Positions 1 through 10,057 of a stretch of 64,000 bases of DNA are shown here, one piece after another. The position numbers and the translations under genes are program-made. The stretch spans positions 345,914 through 409,913 of the forward strand of contig NZ_VTFS01000001.1 of NCBI RefSeq assembly GCF_009671245.1. The letters run 5' to 3'. How positions within the stretch are numbered: the first letter of the stretch is position 1; each line of letters opens with the position of its first letter. A model generated the notes under the pieces. It saw only the letters and a program-made list of their open reading frames with translations, made no database searches and had not been told where the DNA came from. Origin of the DNA: Marinicella rhabdoformis. Its GTDB lineage: Bacteria; Pseudomonadota; Gammaproteobacteria; Xanthomonadales; Marinicellaceae.

Positions 1-619
1 CTCGAATGACATCTCTGTCCCAGCTGGTCATGGTTGACTTAGCATAAAAATCATCACCATTGACGCTGAAATGATCATGCCAAAAATCCGCCAGCCTTTA
101 TTTCATAGGAAACAAAGAATAAGCCGCACGAGTGAACTTCAATCGCTTCATTTCGTAAATGGGTCGAGAACTGCTGGTTTGATTATTTATATCAATCTTG
201 TAATCAACCCAAAGTTGGTTCAATGATTTATTTAAGGTTTCGAAATTACCAGATTCAGAAATACGTGCATTTACATCAACATCAGTGCCATTAGACATTT
301 GGTTATTTATGAAATTTCTCAATTTATCTGCATCAGAAGCACCAGCTATGTCAGACCAAGTATTTTCATCAAACAAACCCGGCGTCACACCATAACCCAA
401 TCTACTGTAAACCATATGAGAAAATGACTGTTGGGGCAATTTTGCTGCTTTCATGCCCTCGAATAAAGGGTTTCTGTTTAAGCTTGGACCCTTATTTTTT
501 TTTGAGTCTGCAAAAACAAGCTGACTTGAAAGAGGTAATGCAGTTAGCACTGTAGTGGCTACCCCTCCAGTCAATAATTTTCTACGATCCGTACTGTATT
601 TTTTCATAACGTTCTTCAT
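1..619 (-). pseudogene. DUF1800 family Tat-exported protein, interrupted by an in-frame stop and cut by the window edge
   Basis: The N-terminal 173 codons encode a twin-arginine type signal (DRRKLLTGG, then a hydrophobic stretch to about residue 38). A DUF1800-like start follows (YSRLGYGVTPG) and then the helix RLKFTRAAYS. A TAA at 98-100 ends the frame. In the same frame the next 32 codons stay open to base 1 and read RLADFWHDHFSVNGDD and onward, which is the conserved DUF1800 motif (L-V/A-D-F-W-x-x-H-F). The stop therefore replaces one codon inside a recognisable family helix and is not a natural C-terminus. Either the gene has a nonsense mutation (for example CAA to TAA) or the base is a sequencing error. 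DUF1800 genes often sit beside a DUF1501 gene; that side is outside the window. The function of the family is not established. Confidence 0.75.
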
Positions 620-807
620 TAATTAATAATGACATTTTTAAAAAGTATACAAAACTTAATTGTGACACTTATCTCAAAACATTGTTAATTCAATAAGACT
701 AAGCTCCTCATAACCTTTTTTTAATATCTATTGAACTGATTCTTTTAGCATAAAACCAAGGTACAAGGTGATCGCAGATTGCTGATGCTGTTTTTTACCT
801 TAACCAT

Positions 808-841
808 AAAAAAAGGCCACTGACAGATCAGCGGCCTTTTG
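808..841 (-). terminator. Rho-independent terminator after the prolyl oligopeptidase gene
   Basis: Inverted repeat AAAAGGCC-x-CTG / CAG-x-GGCCTTTT with a six-base loop. Read on the minus strand it is followed by a run of seven T. It lies about 20 bp past the prolyl oligopeptidase stop. The rest of the 241 bp gap to the DUF1800 start shows nothing else I can name. Confidence 0.8.
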
Positions 842-860
842 CATTACGGTTTAAACTAAA

Positions 861-3062
861 TTACAACGTTTTAACACCCATGTTCCACAAAGTGAATGCA
901 TAAATATCGGCATACTGCTCTATGGTTTTAGACACAGGTGTGCCGGCACCGTGGCCTGCATCAGTTTCAATGCGGATCAACAGCGGATTGGCCTTGCTGC
1001 CTTTGGCTTGGAGTTCAGCAGCGAACTTGAATGAATGCGCCGGTACCACTCGGTCATCGTGATCACCTGTGGTGACCATGGTGGCAGGATAATCAACGCC
1101 TTGCTTGATGTTGTGCAGTGGCGAATAACCCAACAAATACTTAAACATCTCTTCATTCTGCTCAGCTGTACCGTAGTCATATGTCCAACCTGCACCTGCG
1201 GTGAATGTGTGGTAACGCAGCATATCCAGAACACCGACTGCAGGCAATGCCACTTGCATCAAGTCAGGTCTTTGTGTCATCACAGCACCTACCAATAAGC
1301 CACCATTAGAACCGCCTCTGACAGCCAGCTTGTCACTGCTGGTGAATTTGTTTTCAATCAGGTATTCACCTGCCGCAATGAAGTCATCAAAGACATTTTG
1401 CTTTTGCAATTGGGTACCAGCAATGTGCCATTCCTTGCCGTATTCACCACCGCCACGCAAGTTAGGTACCGCATAAACACCGCCCATTTCTAACCAAACG
1501 GCATTGGCAATGCTGAACCTTGGCGTCAAACTGACATTGAAACCGCCGTAACCATATAAGATGGTAGGGTTGTTGCCGTCTTTGTTCAGGCCTTTTTTGT
1601 GGGTGATGATCATCGGCACTTGGGTACCATCTTTTGAAGTGTAAAACACTTGCTTAGATTCAAATTTTTCTGGGTCGAAATTCACTTTAGGCTTTGAATA
1701 AAAGTCTGACTTTTGTGTATTCGGATGGTAAGTGTAAATGCTGCCTGGTGTGATGTAATTTGAGAACGAATAATACAACACCGTTTCATCTTCTTTGCCG
1801 CTGAATCCACTGGCAGTACCCACGCCAGGTAACTCGACCTGTTTAATCATTTGACCTTTGTAGTCATACTGCTTTACTTGCGATACTGCATCAACCATGT
1901 ATTTGGCAAAGATATATCCACCACCATTACTGGCAGATAACACATGCTCAGTTTCAGCAATCAAATCTTTCCAGTTTTCAGGTGCAGGATTTTTCGCATC
2001 AACCGTTACGATGCGTTTATTGGGTGCGTCTAAGTCAGTCATCAAGAACAGCTGTTCTCCGATGTTATGGAACACACTGGTATTAGAATCTGTGTGGTCT
2101 AAAACGGTAACCAGCTTGCTGTCCTTTTGACTCAAGTCTTTGAGGAACAATTTGTTGCCATTGGTAGATACCGCTGCAGAAATATACAGGTATTTGCTGT
2201 CTTCAGTCACACCACCAAATACATAGCGGTGCTTTTCTTCTTCCGTACCTCCAAAGACCACAGAATCATCTGATTGTGCTGTGCCCAATTTGTGGTAGTA
2301 CAGTTTGTGTCGGTCTGTTTTGGCTGACAGTTCACTGCCTTCTGGTTTGTCATAACTGGAGTAATAAAAACCTTCATTTTTATACCAAGACAAGCCACTG
2401 AATTTGATGTCAACCAAGGTGTCTTCAATTTGTTCTTTGCTTTCTACATCAATGATGCGCACTTTACGCCAGTCACTGCCGCCTTCAGAAATGGCATAAG
2501 CGGCTTTACTGCCGTCATGTGAGAAGCTCAATTGACCCAATGATACGGTGCCATCTTCGCTGAATTGATTCGGGTCTAAGAAAACTTCACTGGGGCCATC
2601 ACCTTTTTTGCGGTAAACCACGTACTGGTTTTGTAAGCCGTCATTTTTATAGAAGTATGTGTAGTCGCCTTCTTTAAAAGGTGCGGTTACTTTTTCATAA
2701 TTCCAAACCGCTGTTAAATGTTCTTTGATTTGGTCTTTATAAGGAATGTTGGCCAAATACTTTTGTGTGACTTTATTCTCAGCTTTTACCCAAGCGGCGG
2801 TGTCATCAGCCAAGTCATCCTCTAACCAACGGTACGGGTCTTTCACCTCGGTGCCAAAATAAGTGTCTACTACATCACCAGTTTTGGTTTCTGGATAATT
2901 CCATTCAAGCGAAGCTTGCTTTTCAGTTGACTGCTTTTCTTCAACTTGTGTGGCCACCACTTCTGTCGGCGCGGGTGCTGCATTGGTGTTTTGGGTGCTG
3001 ACGTCACTGTCACATGCAGATAACAAAAACATCAAGATTAAATAAATTATAGGGTTTTTCAT
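861..3062 (-). CDS. Prolyl oligopeptidase (S9A family), lipoprotein
   Basis: Serine peptidase that cleaves short peptides after proline. The first residues form a lipoprotein signal with lipobox LLSAC, so the mature protein should be anchored at Cys17 in the envelope, unlike the cytosolic eukaryotic enzyme. After a Thr/Glu-rich linker, the beta-propeller domain covers roughly residues 55-490 (PYRWLEDD near its start). The alpha/beta-hydrolase domain follows. The catalytic triad is readable: Ser585 in GGSNGGL, Asp669 in GDHDDRVV, and His704 in DAGHGAG. At 733 aa it has family-normal length plus the lipoprotein leader. It stands alone between its own terminator and a divergent antiporter gene. 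The peptide substrate cannot be told from sequence. Confidence 0.93.
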   Translation of the reverse strand: MKNPIIYLILMFLLSACDSDVSTQNTNAAPAPTEVVATQVEEKQSTEKQASLEWNYPETKTGDVVDTYFGTEVKDPYRWLEDDLADDTAAWVKAENKVTQKYLANIPYKDQIKEHLTAVWNYEKVTAPFKEGDYTYFYKNDGLQNQYVVYRKKGDGPSEVFLDPNQFSEDGTVSLGQLSFSHDGSKAAYAISEGGSDWRKVRIIDVESKEQIEDTLVDIKFSGLSWYKNEGFYYSSYDKPEGSELSAKTDRHKLYYHKLGTAQSDDSVVFGGTEEEKHRYVFGGVTEDSKYLYISAAVSTNGNKLFLKDLSQKDSKLVTVLDHTDSNTSVFHNIGEQLFLMTDLDAPNKRIVTVDAKNPAPENWKDLIAETEHVLSASNGGGYIFAKYMVDAVSQVKQYDYKGQMIKQVELPGVGTASGFSGKEDETVLYYSFSNYITPGSIYTYHPNTQKSDFYSKPKVNFDPEKFESKQVFYTSKDGTQVPMIITHKKGLNKDGNNPTILYGYGGFNVSLTPRFSIANAVWLEMGGVYAVPNLRGGGEYGKEWHIAGTQLQKQNVFDDFIAAGEYLIENKFTSSDKLAVRGGSNGGLLVGAVMTQRPDLMQVALPAVGVLDMLRYHTFTAGAGWTYDYGTAEQNEEMFKYLLGYSPLHNIKQGVDYPATMVTTGDHDDRVVPAHSFKFAAELQAKGSKANPLLIRIETDAGHGAGTPVSKTIEQYADIYAFTLWNMGVKTL

Positions 3063-3217
3063 TGTGTTCTCAGGTTATATTTCGGCAATCATTATACAAA
3101 AAAATAAGAACAATATATGACTTTAAGCCATCGACTGTGACTGTGTTATCATGAATAATAAGTAGATACACTTTGATTTTTGACACTGGACCACAGATTG
3201 AACATGAGAATCAACCG

Positions 3218-4849
3218 ATGAAGTTTGCAGAGATGGTAATGGCATTCAGCGAAGTGTCTTGGGTGATTGTGGCCTTCACTTTGGGGATGTTAGCCAAGCG
3301 GTTTCATTTACCGCCTTTGGTAGGCTTTTTAGTCGCAGGCTTCATCATCCAACACTTCCCCACGCTTAACCTTCAATTATTCAAACAGCTGTCTTCCGTC
3401 GGCATTACCCTATTACTCTTTACCATTGGTTTAAAAATCAAAGTCAAAAATCTCATCAAACCACATATTTGGGCAGTCACATCTGTGCATACCCTCTTAA
3501 CTGTGCTCTTTTTTGCTTTGGTTTTTAAATTTTTCTCATGGTTGGGTATGACGCAATATTTAGGACTATCTAACAATACTTTATTAATCATTGCATTTGC
3601 ACTGAGTTTTTCCAGCACCGTTTTTGTGGTCAAAATTCTTGAGGACAAAGGTGAATATTATTCACGCCATGGTCGCATTGCTATTGGCGTTTTGGTCATC
3701 CAGGATATTTTTGCTGTGTTGTTCATGGCAATTTCCACAGGAAAGCCTCCCTCCGCTTGGGCACTTGGGCTGTTGTTATTGTGGCCTACACGGCATTTAA
3801 TATCACGCATTTTAAATGCCATGGGCCACGATGAACTGTTGGTATTGTTAGGCTTTATTTTATCTATGGGCGGCTCACTGTTATTTGAATTTGTTGGTAT
3901 CAAAGGCGATTTAGGTGCCTTAATCATGGGTTTAATGCTGTCCAATCACAGCCGTGCCAGGGACATGGCCAAAACCATGATGTCGTTCAAAGATTTATTC
4001 CTGCTTGGGTTCTTTATTTCTATAGGCTTAACTGGCGAACTGACATGGATGCACATTGGCATGGGGTTTGTGTTATTGGCTTTGGTGCTGTTTAAATCCG
4101 CTTTGTTTTATTTACTGTTCACTCGGTTTAAATTACGAGCACGAACCAGTTTGATGGCCACATTGAACTTAAGTAACTACAGTGAGTTTGGTCTAATTGT
4201 TGTTGCCATGTGTGTGGCCAATCAATGGATATCAGCCTCCTGGTTGGTGACCATTGCTGTGGCCATGACCTTATCTCAAATATTGGCAGCTATATTAAAC
4301 GCTCAAGCCCATCACAACTTTGTTAAATACCGGAGCTGGTGGCGTCGTTGGCAAAGGAAAGAACGACTTGCAGATGACCAGGAAGTCGACATCTCTGGTG
4401 CTGAAGTTGCCATTATTGGCATAGGCCGAGTTGGCTGTGGTGCGTATGACAGCATGCATGAATATTTAGGAAACCGTGTGATTGGCATTGATATCAACCC
4501 TGATGTGATTGCTGATAAAGCCAGTCCTGATCGTCGTATGATTCAAGGAGACCCAAGTGATGCTGACTTTTGGGACCGTGTACTAGAAAGCCATGAGTTA
4601 AAGTTGGTGATGATTGCATTACCTAACATCAATGCTTCTATGGCAGTGGTTGAACAACTGAAAGCACTAAATTTTGATGGCCAAATTGCTGCCACCACCC
4701 ACTTTGAAGAAGAAATAGAAGCCTATAAAGATGCAGGTGTTCACAGTGTATTCAACGTCTTCATACAAGCTGGCAGTGGTTTCACACAACAGGTATTAAG
4801 CCAGGGAATGTGTGACAAAATCTTGCAAGGGCCCGCTTCTAAGCTATAA
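3218..4849 (+). CDS. CPA2-family cation/proton antiporter with C-terminal RCK (TrkA-N) domain
   Basis: Monovalent cation:H+ antiporter of the KefB/KefC/YbaL type in the inner membrane. The N-terminal part, to about residue 375, is a chain of hydrophobic helices (VSWVIVAFTLGMLAKRF, LVGFLVAGFIIQ, SSVGITLLLFTIGLK). The cytoplasmic Rossmann-type RCK domain starts near residue 395 with GIGRVGCGAYD and an acidic IGIDIN that would bind nucleotide. No TrkA-C domain follows. I start at ATG 3218 (MKFAEMVMAF, with GAGA upstream). A TTG at 3173 in the same frame would add 15 non-hydrophobic residues and has no ribosome-binding site. It is divergent from the peptidase gene across about 155 bp. Whether K+ or Na+ is carried is not visible. 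Confidence 0.9.
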   Translation: MKFAEMVMAFSEVSWVIVAFTLGMLAKRFHLPPLVGFLVAGFIIQHFPTLNLQLFKQLSSVGITLLLFTIGLKIKVKNLIKPHIWAVTSVHTLLTVLFFALVFKFFSWLGMTQYLGLSNNTLLIIAFALSFSSTVFVVKILEDKGEYYSRHGRIAIGVLVIQDIFAVLFMAISTGKPPSAWALGLLLLWPTRHLISRILNAMGHDELLVLLGFILSMGGSLLFEFVGIKGDLGALIMGLMLSNHSRARDMAKTMMSFKDLFLLGFFISIGLTGELTWMHIGMGFVLLALVLFKSALFYLLFTRFKLRARTSLMATLNLSNYSEFGLIVVAMCVANQWISASWLVTIAVAMTLSQILAAILNAQAHHNFVKYRSWWRRWQRKERLADDQEVDISGAEVAIIGIGRVGCGAYDSMHEYLGNRVIGIDINPDVIADKASPDRRMIQGDPSDADFWDRVLESHELKLVMIALPNINASMAVVEQLKALNFDGQIAATTHFEEEIEAYKDAGVHSVFNVFIQAGSGFTQQVLSQGMCDKILQGPASKL

Positions 4850-4872
4850 CAAGCTCCTTTGATTGGCCCGTA

Positions 4873-4890
4873 AACCCCAAAAAAGGGGTT
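4873..4890. terminator. Short hairpin between convergent antiporter and dnaE genes
   Basis: AACCCC / GGGGTT with an A6 loop sits between the antiporter stop (4849) and the dnaE stop (4909). It lacks a clear U tract on either strand, so it is only a candidate terminator. Confidence 0.4.
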
Positions 4891-4908
4891 GATCATTAAA
4901 TGCAACGA

Positions 4909-7900
4909 TCAATGCGTTAAAACATCTTGGATTGAAGCTTTTTCCAATGCCTTTTCTATCAATTCATAACTGGGTCTGATGCGATGATCTTCTGATAGCT
5001 GCAGGTTGATTTTTTGTTTACTGCCGATGTAATGGACATAAATTTGGGCTTTTCCACGACCAAATTCACTCAATAAATCGTCTATATCTTTCACCAATTG
5101 TTCGCTGTTCTTTTCGCTGACAAAACACAAGCGATCACAATACATGGCAATGGCCGAATTGAGGTCAATCATACTGCTGATAGTACAAGCGAAGTACTCT
5201 TTGTCATCTTCCCCCTCTTTGCCTTTGAAAGTGCGTTTTCCAGCAGCACCTTCTATCATCACGATATCATAGGTGTTGAGCAACTCTTGGTATTCTTCGA
5301 ACTGTTTGGCAGTTAAGGTGAACTCATAACTGCCTGAGGCATCTGACAGCATCATTTTCATTTTGTCATTAAAACCAGGCCTGATACCAGTAATCATACC
5401 CAGCATGCGAAAATCACCACCTGATTCCATCAATTTATTCATTTCAACCATGCGTTTCATTTCATAACTGCATTGGTTGGCCAAATAGGACCTGGCAGGC
5501 CTGATGGGGTGATCTGACATGAACGAACCTAAGACTGCCTTTTCTGCTAACAACTTCTCTAACAGTGGCATTTCTTCAACTTCAGGCAACGAAATGCTTT
5601 GGTAGCTGTTGTCCGCCATACCGCCAAATAAATCAAACTGCCCAGCATCTCGGTCTTTGCTTTGTTGATCTGCGGCTTTAACGACTTGTTCCATACCCTG
5701 TAGCAGTTGATTTCGATTGTTGTGTAGATGGTCAAAAGCACCGCCATTAATCAAGGCCACCAAGGTGCGTTTGTTACATTTACGTAAGTTGACGCGGTTA
5801 CACAGGTCTTGGAATGATTTGTACGGGCCTGATTGCTCACGCTGAAAAACGATGTCTTCAATCGCACCCTCGCCCACACCTTTAATGGCTCCCAAACCAT
5901 ATTGAATCGCGCCATCGCGCGCCTTGAATCGATAAACCGAATGATTCACATCAGGCATTTTAACTTCAATACCAAAGTTATTGATGTCTTGAATTTGGTT
6001 AACAATTTTATCTGTTGAATCCATATCTGCAGATAAAACAGCAGCCATAAAGTGAGCTGGATAATGAGTTTTTAAATAAGCGGTCTGATAAGAAACCAAA
6101 GCATAAGCCGCTGAATGGGATTTATTAAATCCATAACCCGCAAAAGTTTCAATGTTTTTAAATATTTTAGCGGCGAGCTCACCATCAACGTCATTCTCTA
6201 CCGCGCCATCAATAAAGATTTGCTTCTGTTGTTCCATCACCTCAGCAATTTTTTTACCCATCGCTTTACGTAAGATGTCCGCCCCACCCAAAGTATAATT
6301 GGACAGCACTTGTGCAATTTGCATCACTTGCTCTTGGTACAAAATCACGCCGTATGTGGGCTTGAGGATTTCTTCCAAACTGTCATGCATATAGTCAGGC
6401 TGTTCTTGGCCGTGTTTACATTTCACATAAGTGTCCACCATGCCTGAATCCAAAGGGCCTGGTCGAAACAATGCCACCAAAGCAATGATGTCTTCAAAAC
6501 AGTCTGGTTTCAAACGTGTGATCAGCGCTTGCATGCCCGCAGATTCCAACTGGAATACAGAAGTTGTTTTGGCAGCCCTCAGCAATTCAAACGTCGGCTC
6601 ATCATCCAAAGGAATCAAATCGATGTCTATTTTTTCACCCGTTTGGTTCTCTATCGACTTTATTGCCCAATCAATGATGGTCAGGGTTTTTAACCCCAAG
6701 AAGTCAAACTTTACCAATCCAATGGTTTCAACATCGTCTTTATCGAATTGCGAAACCACGCTTTGTGATTGTTGTTCAATGTAAATCGGGCAAAAGTCTG
6801 CAATCGCACTGGGCGCTATCACCACACCACCGGCATGTTTTCCTACATTACGCTTCAACCCTTCTAACTTTAGGCCCAACGAAATCACTTCATTGGCTTC
6901 ATCATCGGTACGGTTCAATTCCGCCATTTCTGGTGAATCAAGGGCTTCAGTCAAAGTGATACCTAACTCATTAGGGATGACCTTGGCAATTCCATCAACC
7001 ACAGGATAAGGATAACCCAACACACGGCCTGAATCGCGAATCACTGCTTTTGCCGTCATAGAACCATAAGTGATGATCTGACTGACTTTTTCTTTACCGT
7101 ACTTTTCACCCACATAAGCAATCACTTCATCACGCCTGTCCATACAAAAATCGACGTCAAAGTCGGGCATGGAAATACGTTCTGGATTCAAGAACCGCTC
7201 AAAAAGTAATTCATATTTTAACGGATCTAAGTTGGTGATTTTTAAAACATAAGCGACCAATGAACCTGCCCCTGAACCCCGGCCAGGCCCAACCGGTATG
7301 TCATTGTCTTTTGACCACCTGATGAAGTCAGATACAATCAAGAAATAACCCGGAAAGCCCATGCCTAAAATCACTTTAACTTCGTGATGCAAACGTTCAA
7401 AGTAGTCGGCTTCTGTATAACCCTCTGCAACCCCGAATGTCGCCAAATGGTTAGTCAATAGCTCATCACACAATTTGGCGAAGTATTCGTCTATGGTCAA
7501 GCCATCAGGCACAGGAAAATCTGGTAGAAAATAATCTTTGAAGTTGAAATCTATATTACAACGTTTGGCAATCTCATAGCTGTTTTCGAGCAATACAGGA
7601 AATTTACTGTACAGTTGTGACATCTCTTCAGGGTTTCGTAAATACTGCGAATCTGTAAAGTCTTTGTCACGTTTTGGGTCGGCCAAAACATCACCTCGAT
7701 TGATGCATATTCTGGCTTCATGGGCACTGTAATCTTCTGACGCCATGAAACGCACACGGCCTGACGCGACCATGGGTATGTTTTGATGGGCTGCCATATA
7801 CATGGCAGCTGCATTGATCTGTTTTTCATTGGGCCGATTAATTTGGGCAACAGCCAAATAATAACGATCGCCAAATGTGCTTTTCCAGTCAACCAAACAA

Positions 7901-8358
7901 TCAACCGCCTGTTCTAACTTTTTACTCTGAATCCAGTAACCCACATCACTGGCCACTGAGTCAGCAAGCGCAATCAAACCACTGTTGTGCGCTTTAATCA
8001 TTTCAGTGGTGACACAAGGCGTGCCACGACCAATCACATGTTTTTGGGCCTTTGATAGCAATATACTTAAGTTTTTATAACCTGCCTCGTCTTGACACAA
8101 TAGGGTCATTTCCCATGTTTTGTCAGGCAAGTCTTCGTTTTGCACCAGTACATCAGCACCCACTATGGGTTTGATGCCAGCGTTTTTTGCTGCTTTAAAA
8201 AACTTAATAGTGGCAAACAAATTATTCACATCGGTGATGGCCACAGCTGGCATGCCCATGTCTTTGACACTTTTAATCAATTGGGGAATGCGCACGGTTG
8301 AGTCAACTATCGAATATTCAGTGTGCACATTTAAATGAACAAAATGTGGATGAGACAT
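4909..8358 (-). CDS. dnaE: DNA polymerase III alpha subunit
   Basis: Catalytic subunit of the replicative polymerase. The protein begins MSHPHFVHLNVHTEYS, the usual start of the PHP domain. An in-frame ATG 63 bases further upstream would run back into rnhB and add residues with no family match. The start at 8358 overlaps the rnhB stop as TGATG. The polymerase active site is readable: PDFDVDFCMDRRDEVI carries two of the three catalytic Asp, and KFDFLGLKTLTI carries the third. HhH, OB-fold (about residues 980-1070) and tau-binding C-terminal regions follow. At 1149 aa it is close to the E. coli enzyme (1160). It is the last gene of the long envelope operon, so replication capacity is tied to that transcript here. 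Confidence 0.97.
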   Translation of the reverse strand: MSHPHFVHLNVHTEYSIVDSTVRIPQLIKSVKDMGMPAVAITDVNNLFATIKFFKAAKNAGIKPIVGADVLVQNEDLPDKTWEMTLLCQDEAGYKNLSILLSKAQKHVIGRGTPCVTTEMIKAHNSGLIALADSVASDVGYWIQSKKLEQAVDCLVDWKSTFGDRYYLAVAQINRPNEKQINAAAMYMAAHQNIPMVASGRVRFMASEDYSAHEARICINRGDVLADPKRDKDFTDSQYLRNPEEMSQLYSKFPVLLENSYEIAKRCNIDFNFKDYFLPDFPVPDGLTIDEYFAKLCDELLTNHLATFGVAEGYTEADYFERLHHEVKVILGMGFPGYFLIVSDFIRWSKDNDIPVGPGRGSGAGSLVAYVLKITNLDPLKYELLFERFLNPERISMPDFDVDFCMDRRDEVIAYVGEKYGKEKVSQIITYGSMTAKAVIRDSGRVLGYPYPVVDGIAKVIPNELGITLTEALDSPEMAELNRTDDEANEVISLGLKLEGLKRNVGKHAGGVVIAPSAIADFCPIYIEQQSQSVVSQFDKDDVETIGLVKFDFLGLKTLTIIDWAIKSIENQTGEKIDIDLIPLDDEPTFELLRAAKTTSVFQLESAGMQALITRLKPDCFEDIIALVALFRPGPLDSGMVDTYVKCKHGQEQPDYMHDSLEEILKPTYGVILYQEQVMQIAQVLSNYTLGGADILRKAMGKKIAEVMEQQKQIFIDGAVENDVDGELAAKIFKNIETFAGYGFNKSHSAAYALVSYQTAYLKTHYPAHFMAAVLSADMDSTDKIVNQIQDINNFGIEVKMPDVNHSVYRFKARDGAIQYGLGAIKGVGEGAIEDIVFQREQSGPYKSFQDLCNRVNLRKCNKRTLVALINGGAFDHLHNNRNQLLQGMEQVVKAADQQSKDRDAGQFDLFGGMADNSYQSISLPEVEEMPLLEKLLAEKAVLGSFMSDHPIRPARSYLANQCSYEMKRMVEMNKLMESGGDFRMLGMITGIRPGFNDKMKMMLSDASGSYEFTLTAKQFEEYQELLNTYDIVMIEGAAGKRTFKGKEGEDDKEYFACTISSMIDLNSAIAMYCDRLCFVSEKNSEQLVKDIDDLLSEFGRGKAQIYVHYIGSKQKINLQLSEDHRIRPSYELIEKALEKASIQDVLTH

Positions 8359-8951
8359 CAGAACAGTTCCCCTTGAATCAAGTCTCGAACCGGTGCAAAT
8401 GTTTTTCTGTGTGCAGCACAAGGCCCATGTTTTTTCAAAGCAATCATGTGTGCAGCTGTACCATAGCCTTTGTGGCGCTCAAAACCATATTCTGGGTGGT
8501 CATATCCTAACTCCTGCATCAACTCATCGCGGGCAGACTTCGCCAAAATGCTGGCCGCTGAAATCGCAGCCACTTTACCATCGCCACCAACAATGGCTTC
8601 AGAATTTATGCACAAATTCTGTGGAATTTTGTTACCATCTATTTGAACAAAATCAGGTGTAACCGCCAGATCATTCACCGCTTGAGTCATTCCTTTCATG
8701 GTGGCCTGAAATATATTGATTTGATCTATTTCTTCTACTGAAACATGAACAACAGTCCATGCCAGTGCGTGTGACTTTATGGGTGCTAACAAAGCCAACC
8801 TTTTTTTTTCTGACAATTTTTTAGAGTCATCTAATGCCAATAGTTCATCGGGCAATTCGTCAGGCAATATCACCGCTGAGACTGTTACCGGGCCGGCCAA
8901 AGGGCCGCGACCGGCTTCATCGACCCCTGCTGTTAATTTCACTGCCTTCAT
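8358..8951 (-). CDS. rnhB: Ribonuclease HII
   Basis: Removes RNA from RNA/DNA hybrids, including single misincorporated ribonucleotides. GVDEAGRGPLAGPV at residues 9-22 holds the first catalytic Asp and Glu. DDSKKLSEKKR and VQIDGNKIP supply the further family signatures. At 197 aa it is full length. The start overlaps the lpxB stop by four bases (ATGA), and the stop shares one base with the dnaE start. This lpxB-rnhB-dnaE order is standard in gammaproteobacteria and implies translational coupling. Confidence 0.97.
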   Translation of the reverse strand: MKAVKLTAGVDEAGRGPLAGPVTVSAVILPDELPDELLALDDSKKLSEKKRLALLAPIKSHALAWTVVHVSVEEIDQINIFQATMKGMTQAVNDLAVTPDFVQIDGNKIPQNLCINSEAIVGGDGKVAAISAASILAKSARDELMQELGYDHPEYGFERHKGYGTAAHMIALKKHGPCAAHRKTFAPVRDLIQGELF

Positions 8952-10057
8952 GATGACTCCAAGAACTGGTGCACCTGGGCCGCTGAAGCACCTTCACTGG
9001 GAGACAATAAGCTCAAATGTATTTGTTTGAATCTGGCTTTTAGTTTTGGTAAATCTTTGTCCGTCATTAAATGGTTCAGAGTGGTTAGAAGATTGACTTC
9101 TGTTAATTCTTTTTGCATCACTTCAGGCACCAAAAAACCGCCGTGCAATACGTTAGGCAGGCTATAGTAAGGCAGCTGCATCATGCGAAAGGATTTTACT
9201 ATAAACCATGTAATTTTCGATATTTTATAAGCCACAACCATAGGTGTTTGACACAGCATGGCTTGTAATGCAACAGTGCCTGAACCCAATAAAGCAAAGT
9301 CTGCTTGCTTTAACAATTCAGTCGCATCGTCAAACCACAGCATTTTGACTCCTGCCTCTTTTGCCATGGCCTCACATCTTTGTTGTTTTTCTTTTGAAAC
9401 ATTGCAGCTGGCCAATTGTATATTCGGTAGCTGACTGGCTACACGTAAGAATAATGGCATCAACGTTTCTATTTCCCTGTTCCTACTACCAGGCAATATA
9501 GCCAATAAAGGCGTTTCATTGTTAGGTTTTGAAAATTCAGGATCAATGTTTTGAGCCAAGCTGTGACCGACAAAACTGGCCCCCATACCCGATGCTCTAT
9601 AAATCTCTGGTTCAAACGGAAACAAGCACATCACATGATCGATAAATTGTTTCATTTTTTGTACCCGACCGGGTCGCCACGCCCAAACAGATGGGCTGAC
9701 ATAATGCATGACTTTAATGCCATGAAGTTTAAGCGATTTTGCAATGGAAAAATTCAGGTCAGGTGAATCAACGCCAATAAAAACATCCGGTTGATAATCT
9801 ATGATTTTTTTAACTATGGTCTTTTTTAAACGCAATAACTTGGGTAAGTCTTTCAAGACTTCAAACAAGCCCATAACAGCAAAGTCTTCATTGTCTTGAA
9901 TGACATTGACACCAGTGGCTTTTATTTTGGGGCCACCAACGGCCATGATTTCATAGCATTCTGGTCTTTTTTGAATTTGTTCTATTAGATCAGCACCCAA
10001 CAAATCGCTGGAAGCTTCACCTGCCACCAAGGCGATTTTGTAGACTTTTTGTGTCAT
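8948..10057 (-). CDS. lpxB: Lipid-A-disaccharide synthase
   Basis: Glycosyltransferase (GT19) that joins UDP-2,3-diacylglucosamine and lipid X to give the lipid A disaccharide, at the cytoplasmic face of the inner membrane. Visible signatures are VAGEASSDLLGADLI at the N-terminus, MAVGGPKIKATG, VDSPDLNF, YVSPSVWAWRPGR, LPGSRNREIE and PMVVAYKIS. It is 369 aa, slightly shorter than E. coli LpxB. It overlaps lpxA as TGATG and rnhB as ATGA, so the last lipid A genes are translationally coupled. Confidence 0.97.
   Translation of the reverse strand: MTQKVYKIALVAGEASSDLLGADLIEQIQKRPECYEIMAVGGPKIKATGVNVIQDNEDFAVMGLFEVLKDLPKLLRLKKTIVKKIIDYQPDVFIGVDSPDLNFSIAKSLKLHGIKVMHYVSPSVWAWRPGRVQKMKQFIDHVMCLFPFEPEIYRASGMGASFVGHSLAQNIDPEFSKPNNETPLLAILPGSRNREIETLMPLFLRVASQLPNIQLASCNVSKEKQQRCEAMAKEAGVKMLWFDDATELLKQADFALLGSGTVALQAMLCQTPMVVAYKISKITWFIVKSFRMMQLPYYSLPNVLHGGFLVPEVMQKELTEVNLLTTLNHLMTDKDLPKLKARFKQIHLSLLSPSEGASAAQVHQFLESS

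Noticed and set aside
3173-3217. TTG start adding 15 residues to the antiporter
   Set aside because: No ribosome-binding site and no family match in the added residues; ATG 3218 is better.
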